Below are positions 1 through 7,200 of a stretch of 13,206 bases of DNA, in pieces; position 1 is the first letter of the stretch; each line of letters opens with the position of its first letter. The notes below the pieces were generated by a model. That model was not told the origin of the DNA. It did not search any database and was given only the letters and a program-made list of their open reading frames with translations. Source of the DNA: JBILVQ01 sp044370375 (GTDB lineage: Bacteria > Bacteroidota > Bacteroidia > UBA4408); NCBI GenBank assembly GCA_044370375.1, contig JBILVQ010000068.1:1-13206 (forward strand), given 5' to 3'. The position numbers were made by a program, and so were the translations under genes.

Positions 1-1370
1 AACATGTTGAACTCGAAACATGGAAATTATTATACGACACGGGTAAAAAAGGCAGAAGAACCGGCCTTGGCTTTACCGCTTTGGGAGATGCATTGGCAGC
101 ATTAAACATCAAATTTGATTCAGCACAGGCATTGGAAACCGTTGAACAAATGATGAAAATGAAATGTGAGGCCGAGTTTGACAGTTCAATAGATTTAAGC
201 ATAGAGCGTGGAAGCTTTGATGGCTTTGATACAAAAATTGAACAAAGCTCCGACTTCATTAAAATGTTGAAGAAGGAGCTTCCTCATGTTTATAACCGCA
301 TGATGAAACATGGTAGAAGAAATATCTCTATTAGCACCGTTGCTCCAACCGGAACGTTGAGTTTGCTCGCTCAAAGTACCTCCGGAATTGAACCTGTTTT
401 CATGACGCATTATAAAAGAAGAAAGAAAGTGAATAAGAGTGATGATAAGGCAAGGGTTGATTTTACCGATCACATGGGCGATTCATGGCAGGAGTTTACG
501 GTGTACCATCCTAAATTAAAAACATGGATGGATATTACCGGAGAAAAGAATATTGATAAAAGTCCCTACAAGGGCTCCTCAGCTCCTGAAATTGCCTGGG
601 ATAAAAGAGTGGAGTTACAATCCGTTGTTCAGAAGTATACCACCCATAGCATCAGCAGCACCATTAATTTACCCAATGAAGTAAAAGCTTCTGTGGTAAG
701 CGATATTTATTTTGATGCATGGAAGAAAGGATTAAAAGGCATTACCGTTTATCGCGATGGTTCAAGAACAGGGGTTTTGGTTGCCGACACCAAGAAGTCA
801 AAGACGGATGAAATTGTTGAAACCATTGCTCCTAAACGCCCTGAAATTTTGGATGCTGAAATTATCCGCTTCATGAACCACAACGAAAAGTGGATTGCCT
901 TTATGGGCGTTTTGAATGGTAAGCCCTATGAAATTTTTACCGGTAGAGCAGAAGATGCCTTTTCATTGCCCGAATGGGTTGAAAAAGGATGGATCATTCA
1001 GAAAAGAGCCGCTGATGGAAGCAAAAGATACGATTTCCGTTACTCTGATAAAGAAGGGTATAAGGTAACCATTGAGGGTCTTTCAAGATCTTTCGATAAG
1101 GAATTTTGGAATTATGCCAAATTGATTTCCGGTGTGCTTCGCCATGGTATGCCCATCACAGAAGTGGTTGATCTGATTGGCAACCTTAATCTTTACAGTG
1201 AAAGCATCAATACTTGGAAGAATGGCGTTGAACGAGCCTTGAAAAAATTTATCCCCAACGGCACCAAACCCAAAGACCATGCCTGCAAAGAGTGTGGTGA
1301 TGAAGAAGGATTGATTTTTGAAGAAGGTTGCCTCAAATGCAAAAGTTGTGGTTACAGCAAATGCAGTTGA
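1..1370 (+). CDS. nrdJ: Adenosylcobalamin-dependent (class II) ribonucleotide reductase, C-terminal part
   Basis: This enzyme reduces ribonucleotides to deoxyribonucleotides in the cytoplasm with a cobalamin-generated radical. The frame is open from position 3 to the TGA at 1368-1370, so about 455 C-terminal residues are visible of a family length near 850. A TTG at 81 could be taken for a start, but family sequence (GRRTGLGFTALGDALAALN) runs straight through it, so the gene is truncated by the window edge. Seen in order: the barrel segment with STVAPTGTLSLLAQSTSGIE (the PTG substrate-loop type motif), the STINLPNEV and GITVYRDGSR segments that end the catalytic barrel, a TSCPD-like region (about 843-1245), and a Cys-rich tail with CxxC pairs ending in CGYSKC. 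That CX4C pair is the type that re-reduces the active site in class II enzymes. The radical-site and first redox cysteines lie upstream of the window. Family assignment is firm. Confidence 0.95.
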   Translation, partial: HVELETWKLLYDTGKKGRRTGLGFTALGDALAALNIKFDSAQALETVEQMMKMKCEAEFDSSIDLSIERGSFDGFDTKIEQSSDFIKMLKKELPHVYNRMMKHGRRNISISTVAPTGTLSLLAQSTSGIEPVFMTHYKRRKKVNKSDDKARVDFTDHMGDSWQEFTVYHPKLKTWMDITGEKNIDKSPYKGSSAPEIAWDKRVELQSVVQKYTTHSISSTINLPNEVKASVVSDIYFDAWKKGLKGITVYRDGSRTGVLVADTKKSKTDEIVETIAPKRPEILDAEIIRFMNHNEKWIAFMGVLNGKPYEIFTGRAEDAFSLPEWVEKGWIIQKRAADGSKRYDFRYSDKEGYKVTIEGLSRSFDKEFWNYAKLISGVLRHGMPITEVVDLIGNLNLYSESINTWKNGVERALKKFIPNGTKPKDHACKECGDEEGLIFEEGCLKCKSCGYSKCS

Positions 1371-1384
1371 TTTTTTCTATGCTA

Positions 1385-1401
1385 TTTAAACAAGGTTTAA
1401 A
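1385..1401. repeat. AT-rich 7-bp inverted repeat between nrdJ and the lipoprotein gene
   Basis: TTTAAAC and GTTTAAA form a perfect 7-bp inverted repeat around a 3-base spacer (AAG), 14 bases after the nrdJ stop. It could be a weak stem or an operator-like dyad. It lacks the GC-rich stem and T-run of a good intrinsic terminator. Only the symmetry is seen; any role is inference. Confidence 0.35.
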
Positions 1402-1428
1402 AGTCCCTTTCTGCAGCTTGTTGTGGTC

Positions 1429-2238
1429 ATGAGAATTTTTTTTGGTCTTTTTTTGGTCTGGCTTTTTGTTTTTAATTCCGCCTGCAATAAAAAATCAAAC
1501 AACAGCGAAACTGCTGCTTCACGGTCGCTTGCAGGAAATTATTTGAACGAAAGTTTTCTGGAAAAAACCAAAGATTCACTGCCAGGCGCTATTCCGCTCT
1601 TTTGTTTGGAGGTAATTTTTTCCGGAAAAGACAGTGCCGAGTTTTATAATGGCTTTGAAACTTTTTATTTAAAGATGAAACGTCAAGGTGATACCCTTGT
1701 TTTCCAGAATGCATTCCAGAAAAATGGAAAGTTAAGGCCCCTTATTGCTGTAATTGGAAAAGAGGAGGAACTAACCCTTATAGACCATGAATTTACCGGA
1801 GCCCAAAAGCCTTCTGTTTTCAAAAAGTCATCGGTAGTAAATAACGAAAAGTGGAAATTTAATCAGGCCTTTAATAAGTCCATGCTAAATGGTGAATTTG
1901 CGGTTTTTAATTTGCTTAAACAAGATACTGTCCAAGTTAAATTTCAAGAAGATGGCCTAATGAGTGGATGGGAAATTTACAATGAATTCGAAATTTGTTT
2001 TGCGGGCGATTGTTTGGAAGAATCGACAGAACCCGGTAATATTATTTATCTCCATCGGCCCGGCGGCAGGCTGGATGCCTTTCTGATGAAATCGAAAAAA
2101 GAAGAAGGGATTTTTGAATTGTATGAACTTGGTCCTGTTGACCCGCAAGTGAAGGGAAACAGAGAGAAGGGCAAATTGCTTTATCTTCTGCAAAATAAAT
2201 CAGCCAAAAAACCCAGTCGCTCTAAAGGTGTTTTTTAA
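1429..2238 (+). CDS. Predicted lipoprotein of unknown function
   Basis: I do not recognise this 269-residue protein. ATG at 1429 is chosen over GTG at 1423 because it gives a compact signal peptide: Arg2, then a hydrophobic stretch rich in Phe and Leu, then a lipobox-like N-S-A-C with the lipidated cysteine at residue 19. The residues after the cysteine (NKKSNN) do not resemble the acidic surface-export signal of Bacteroidota lipoproteins, so a periplasm-facing location is more likely. The rest is soluble, with alternating beta-type segments and Lys/Glu-rich turns; no catalytic motif is evident. It lies 58 bases after nrdJ and 25 bases before a small outer-membrane protein gene on the same strand, so it may share a transcript with either. 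The signal sequence is encoded by a T-rich stretch with an 11-bp tandem repeat. The gene is probably lineage-specific. Confidence 0.8.
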   Translation: MRIFFGLFLVWLFVFNSACNKKSNNSETAASRSLAGNYLNESFLEKTKDSLPGAIPLFCLEVIFSGKDSAEFYNGFETFYLKMKRQGDTLVFQNAFQKNGKLRPLIAVIGKEEELTLIDHEFTGAQKPSVFKKSSVVNNEKWKFNQAFNKSMLNGEFAVFNLLKQDTVQVKFQEDGLMSGWEIYNEFEICFAGDCLEESTEPGNIIYLHRPGGRLDAFLMKSKKEEGIFELYELGPVDPQVKGNREKGKLLYLLQNKSAKKPSRSKGVF

Positions 2239-2251
2239 TCATTCATTTTTT

Positions 2252-2259
2252 TAACTTTG
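2252..2259 (+). promoter_or_regulatory. Possible Bacteroidota -7 promoter element (TAACTTTG)
   Basis: TAACTTTG matches the TAnnTTTG -7 consensus of Bacteroidota sigma-ABfr promoters exactly. It ends four bases before the ATG at 2264, so transcription from it would start at or within a few bases of the start codon and give a leaderless or nearly leaderless mRNA. No clear -33 TTG is seen at the usual spacing. It may be a chance match in T-rich DNA. Confidence 0.35.
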
Positions 2260-2263
2260 AAGG

Positions 2264-2830
2264 ATGAGGTTAAAACAACTATTTTTTGGGCTGTTGCTTT
2301 TTCTTTGTTCATCACCTTTTGTTTTCGGACAATCCAAAGACTCAAGCAACACCAAAGTTCATTTTGAATTGAGTTTTGGTCAATCACTGCTTTTTCTCTC
2401 CAATACGAAATTGAGTGTTATCAGAAATACTGCGAGAATAGTTGTTCCCACCAACGCTATTTTATTTTTCGCTTCTTTTCGCCCCGAAAAATTAATTCGC
2501 ATCCCTGTTTTTTTTAATTTGCCCACAGAATCAAAACAATTTCTTATCAACGGTCAATTGATTTACGAAAGAGCATCACCCACCTTTGGCTCTGGACTAG
2601 AGTTTAGGTGTTTTAAGGCTAAGCTCGATACCAAATCAAAAATAGAATGCGAAGTGGGTCCCTTGGTCAGTCTTATTTTTGACCGTAGCAATCAAATTTC
2701 ATTGGCACCCATTGTGGCCGGCCGGATTCGAATTAGCAGAGGTGATAATTTTGTCATGTATTTGGGTGGAAGTTATTCCTTTGGCATTAATGCTTTTGGT
2801 TTGTTGTACGGGACAGGCACTGTGTTTTAA
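2264..2830 (+). CDS. Small predicted outer-membrane beta-barrel protein
   Basis: This 188-residue protein starts with a clear Sec signal peptide (MRLKQ, then a hydrophobic core, then likely cleavage after VFG near residue 22). The mature part has alternating hydrophobic and polar strands separated by short turns, for example around SIRN-like, RIRISRG and YLGGSYSFG segments, and it ends in a terminal Phe (GTGTVF). A C-terminal aromatic residue is typical of barrels inserted by the BAM complex. It is small enough for roughly eight strands. The precise family and ligand are not recognisable. The ATG at 2264 is the only sensible start because the signal peptide begins there. It follows the lipoprotein gene by 25 bases and precedes the DUF1304 gene by 9 bases, which suggests co-transcription with the latter. 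Barrel assignment is inferred from sequence pattern only. Confidence 0.7.
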   Translation: MRLKQLFFGLLLFLCSSPFVFGQSKDSSNTKVHFELSFGQSLLFLSNTKLSVIRNTARIVVPTNAILFFASFRPEKLIRIPVFFNLPTESKQFLINGQLIYERASPTFGSGLEFRCFKAKLDTKSKIECEVGPLVSLIFDRSNQISLAPIVAGRIRISRGDNFVMYLGGSYSFGINAFGLLYGTGTVF

Positions 2831-2839
2831 AAAAAGAAT

Positions 2840-3205
2840 ATGAAGTTTTTTATTGAAATTTTAATCGCCCTAATTGCCATCGAACATTTGTTGATTCTGT
2901 GGCTCGAAATGTTTGCCTGGGAAACTGCAGGCAAAAAAGTTTTTAAAGGTGCTTTGCCAAAAGAATTATTCGCACCAACGAGGGTATTGGCGGCCAACCA
3001 AGGACTATACAATGGTTTTTTGGCAGCCGGTTTAATTTGGAGTTTTTTTATTGAAAACCTTGAATAGAAAAACAATATTGCTTTGTTCTTTCTGATTTGC
3101 ATCAGCATCGCAGGTATTTATGGTAGCCTTAAAGCAAGTAAAAAGATTTTTTGGATACAGGCATTTCCAGCATTGATAGGTGTTTTGGCAATACTGCTTT
3201 CTTAA
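2840..3205 (+). pseudogene. DUF1304 family small membrane protein, interrupted by an in-frame TAG
   Basis: The first 75 codons match the N-terminal half of the DUF1304 family: an opening helix, the signature EHLLILWLEMFAW, then APTRVLAANQGLYNGFLAAG. Translation stops at TAG (3065-3067). The next 45 codons in the same frame carry the missing second half, with AGIYG, a Lys-rich turn, and a last hydrophobic helix ending at TAA 3203-3205. Together the two parts make 121 codons plus stop, about the normal length of the family (near 120 residues, four membrane helices). The remnant has no good start of its own. So a single nonsense base separates an otherwise intact gene; a CAG-to-TAG change is the simplest reading. 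It may be a young pseudogene, a population variant, a sequencing or assembly error, or (less likely) a readthrough site. The 75-residue product would keep only about two helices. The molecular function of DUF1304 is unknown. Confidence 0.85.
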
Positions 3206-3230
3206 AGAAAATACAATAATTTACTACACA

Positions 3231-4256
3231 CTACAAATACACCGGACAAATCTTTTTTCCCGGTTTTGGAATTTCCAATTTTCTGAAAAGATAGATGAGA
3301 TGTAGCTCGAATCCTCCCCTCGAATTGTTTGCATTCCGCAATGAACTCATGGTAATGTCATAACTGATTCCTCCCCGCCAAGCCCCGTAATCTATTTGCG
3401 CTGATACCAACAAAGCATCTCTGAGCCGGTAATGCAAACCTGCATATAAACCGTAATAAGCTCCCTTACCATCAGGTAACCAAAACCTGAGCCTCGTTCC
3501 GGGTGTTGCTTCCCAAAATTTATTCTGAAACTGCAGCATCATTTCCGGCAATAAATCTACCCTGGCATTAAGGGCAGTTGTAATTGACGTAAACACGTTG
3601 ATTCTTCTACTTCTCCATTGGGTGGCGTTTTGCAAATACCCGTCTTTGGGTTTAATGATATTCATTAAAGAAAGCCCCGTTGTAATTTGATTCCTTTCAG
3701 AATTAAAATGATTCCAGGCAAAACCCAATGAAAAATCAGGAGCCGAAAAAGTTCGGTCCGTAAAACTTTCCCCGCTGCTCATGGAAGCATCGTAACCATC
3801 GCCATTAAATTGTGATTCAAAAGTCATCAGGCCGGGATCCACACCGGTGAATATCCATCCGGGTCGAAAGGCAAATGAGATGAAGTCGCTTGAATCTTGC
3901 CCAATTTTTTTTATGATCCCAAGGGTGGGTAAAATTTGGGTTTGCCGATAATGAGCATCACCTGCCTGGTCGTTATTGATGATGAGCCCACCGGTCCAAA
4001 CCATGCCCGTTCTTTTTTTGAGTGGCCGCTGAAAATCCCCTGCAACAGATGTGGTATTGTAGGGCACCGGTACGGTTTTGTATTGCTGGCGGTGCTGCAC
4101 GGCAAAGCGATAATTCCCTTGAAATAATCCGGTGTAACCGGGGTTTAATTGCCAAGGCGCAATACTGAATTGAGAATAATGAAGGTCTTGCCCGTAAAGA
4201 ACTTGCGGCAATATTATGCCGAGTCCAAATAGGTATATGAGCAACCTTAGCTTCAT
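3231..4256 (-). CDS. PorP/SprF family type IX secretion-associated membrane protein
   Basis: Proteins of this family are outer-membrane barrels linked to T9SS. SprF is needed for secretion of the adhesin SprB, and homologues are usually encoded beside cargo with a type B CTD. The 341-residue sequence has a signal peptide (about residues 1-22, cleaving near YGQ), then the family opening DLHYSQFSIAPWQLNPGYTG and an RFAVQHRQQYK segment. Near the end are the conserved GGISYDI and GGFELHLIYLFR segments, followed by a short Cys-Pro tail (ICPVYL). Length is normal for the family. The start codon is one base after the TAA of the 1357-residue cargo gene, so the two are almost certainly co-transcribed and may be translationally coupled. 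It ends with TAG, 25 bases from the convergent DUF1304 gene, with no hairpin terminator visible in between. Its role as partner for the upstream cargo is inferred from this pairing. Confidence 0.92.
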   Translation of the reverse strand: MKLRLLIYLFGLGIILPQVLYGQDLHYSQFSIAPWQLNPGYTGLFQGNYRFAVQHRQQYKTVPVPYNTTSVAGDFQRPLKKRTGMVWTGGLIINNDQAGDAHYRQTQILPTLGIIKKIGQDSSDFISFAFRPGWIFTGVDPGLMTFESQFNGDGYDASMSSGESFTDRTFSAPDFSLGFAWNHFNSERNQITTGLSLMNIIKPKDGYLQNATQWRSRRINVFTSITTALNARVDLLPEMMLQFQNKFWEATPGTRLRFWLPDGKGAYYGLYAGLHYRLRDALLVSAQIDYGAWRGGISYDITMSSLRNANNSRGGFELHLIYLFRKLEIPKPGKKICPVYL

Positions 4257-4257
4257 T

Positions 4258-7200
4258 TTAACGAATAAGGGTAATATTCCCTTTTTTAATTTTCTTACTT
4301 CCCTCGCTTAGTTTAGGACTATTATCTTCCCCACAATTAAAATAGAGGTAATAGGCATAAACGCCCTGGTCAACATCCTGGTTTTTATAAGTGCCGTCCC
4401 AACCTTCCATTGGGTTTTCGGTAGAAAAAACCTTTTCGCCCCAACGATTAAATATTTCAAACAAAAATCCTTCCTGCTGTGCCGAGCTATAGGCCTTAAC
4501 CCTGAATACATCATTTCTGCCATCGCGGTTGGGCGTAAAGGTATTGGGTACAAAAAAGGGTCCTTCCTCACAAGGTGTTACCATCACGAAAACCCTTGCA
4601 TTCACGGTGTCATAACAAAATTCATCATATCGAAGAATAGCAGTATAAGTTGTGCTTTCTTCAGGAAAAGTTTTATAAACACCAGAACCTTCAGCGTTAA
4701 TTCCTTCCGATGGAATCCATTGGTAAGGACTGCCCGAAAAACCGGATAAAAGCAGATTAGTACTTTGTCCTAAAAATACGGAATCCGGTTCAGCACTCAA
4801 TTGTGCAGTAATATTTCCTGCATTACTTAGCGTTAAGTCAATGGGAACATTGATACTACAGGTGTCTCCATTGGTTTGAATACGACCAATGAGTACATTA
4901 ACGGTACTACTTTCTGTTAAGTTGATTGTTGGCTGGTTAGAGCTGGGGTTATTAAACAAGGCGGCAGGTGTCCATTGATAAAAATCACCTCCCTGAGCAA
5001 AAAGCGTTATTGGCCCCTTGGTGCACAATCCGGTATCTGCACTGGTTAAAAAGGCAGGATAGTCTTTAATGCTGAGCGTAATTTGACTGGTGTCGGTACA
5101 TCCTTGGGTAGTTTGAATGATTAAACGAATGGTGTAAGTACCAGGTTCAAAGCTATGTGAAAAGGAAGAATCCGAAGTGGTAAAACCATCGCCTGTATCC
5201 CAGATTCTTGAAAGCAACGTGTCATTAAGCAAATTGCTAACATCGGCAAAAGAAAAATTATTACTGCATGAGTCTTGTAAATAGTTAATGGTGGCTTCTG
5301 GTTTTTCCACCAGGCTTACCATTAAATTCAAGGTGTCGCTGCAATTGTTACCCGGCCCGAAGAAAATGATTAACTGACTATTGTAATTACCCGGTCCGCT
5401 AAAGGTAAATGACGGATTGCTCAAATTGGAAGTTGCTCCCGGATTTTGTGGGTCGTTGAACAACCATTGTTGGTTACTTACACCTTGTGTAGTTAAATTA
5501 AATTGTACCAAATTGCTTCCGCAGGTGGCAGCGTAAGTTCCTTGGGCAGTTAAATTATTTAGGACAATGTTTTGTATGCTGGTATCCCTGCATCCATTGG
5601 CATCTTGGGTAATTAATTGAACGGGATAAGTGCCCGGGTTAAGATACAAATGACTGGGATTGTTTGCTACCGATGAATCCCCATCTCCGAAATTCCATTC
5701 GAAAGAATTGATGATTCCACCACCTTGCTGCGATGTATTTTGAAAATTAACCTGATTGTTGCAAGAAAGATTTGAATAGCTAAAGGATGCCTGCGGTCCT
5801 TCGAAAACAGTAATATACTGAAGCGTTGTGTCAGAACCATTACACGACAGTGAATCTGTGGCAATCAGCCGCACAGGATATACACCGGCCTGTGTAAAGG
5901 TAAGGGTTGGATTGGCCAAAGTACTGCTGCCCAACGCACCGAAATCCCAAAAGTATTGATTCGTAAATCCCGATGTATTGTTAAACTGCACCGTGAGTGG
6001 TAAACAACCTTGCGGTGGTGTTGGGGTATAATCAGCAATGGCAAGTCTTATTTCAAAGTCAAATTTGAATACGCCAATGTTACAGTTGCTGCTACCGTTG
6101 ACCGTACTCCATGCTCCTGTGGTGGTTGGAAAATCATCTTGCGATCCACAACCCGCGCAAACACATTGATATACGATTCCCTTTTTGTCGAAACGACTGG
6201 TGCCACCATCAACATGTTCATGACTGGTTCCTCCGCCAAAATAGGTTCCGTAAAGAAGATTGGAGAAATCGGGTGAAAAAACCCCTAGGTAAAAATCGAA
6301 CCCATCCGTTGTAGATTGAAAAGTACCTGTTGACAAGGGCATGCCGGTAACAGGAATGGAGGTAAGCAGACCCCTTGCCCAACCTGAAACATATACATTG
6401 TCGCAAATATCAACCAAAAAGGCCGTGGGAGATAAGGAGGGCTGGTCATTGGAACTTCCATTGCCAAATACAGTTGAGACCAAACGATTGCTTAGGACAT
6501 TGTCCAATTTAATGAGGAACTGCCCACTGCCCGGATTGGAATAAACCCCCGGACTTATTGGAAAAGAGCCCTGTGTTTGACCAAATAAAAACACATCTCC
6601 GGCTTTATTCACTTGAACAAAATAACACTGATCATAATCAGGAGTGCCTATGTAGGTACTTCCAATGATTTGCGACAGGTCAGGATTTAAATGTGCTACT
6701 ATACCGTCTGCTGCTCCACCATTATAATTCGGTAAATAGGCGTTGGCTGTCATGCTTAGTCCCGGACCATTGATTCCGCCAGTAACATATAAATGTAAAG
6801 CTTCATCCACCGAAACTGCGTATAAGGCTTCATCATCCGGCCCTCCCCAATAACTGCTGCTTAGTAATGATGTTAATGCTTTGTCCATTTTTATAATTAT
6901 TCCGTCAAAGCCTCCACCGGCAATGGGCTGAAAGGAATTTGGGGTGACAGGAAAATCTGCTGAGTTGGTGGTTGAGGCAATGTACACACCTGATGAATCA
7001 TCGATATTTACTTCACCTCTGAAATGATCGGCATAATTGAATTGAAGTGAAGAAGCATTAAGGCCATCATTGCCGCTGCCCCCCAAAAAAGACGCACCCA
7101 ATAGGGCAGTTCCGCTGCCATTAAATCGTACAATAAAAATGTCTGTACCGTTCGCAAAAGCTGTTCCATTCGATGGGAAAGAAATATTGGTTCCACCGTT

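Noticed and set aside
81..1370. TTG at 81 as the start of the ribonucleotide reductase
   Set aside because: Conserved family sequence continues upstream in the same frame to the window edge, so this is an internal codon.
2827..3108. Minus-strand open frame opposite the DUF1304 gene
   Set aside because: The plus strand carries clear DUF1304 family sequence; the minus-strand product has no recognisable feature.
2840..3205. Genome-wide recoding of TAG as a sense codon
   Set aside because: The PorP-like gene ends in TAG at 3231-3233 exactly where the family normally ends, and other genes end in TAA or TGA. A local mutation or error explains the DUF1304 case better.
4269..4281. GGGTAATATTCCC as a hairpin or operator between cargo and PorP-like genes
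   Set aside because: It lies inside the last codons of the cargo gene, the centre does not pair, and the two genes appear co-transcribed.
5000..6040. PKD domain array as a DNA repeat or CRISPR-like structure
   Set aside because: The domains are similar only at the protein level; no repeated DNA unit or regular spacer pattern is seen.
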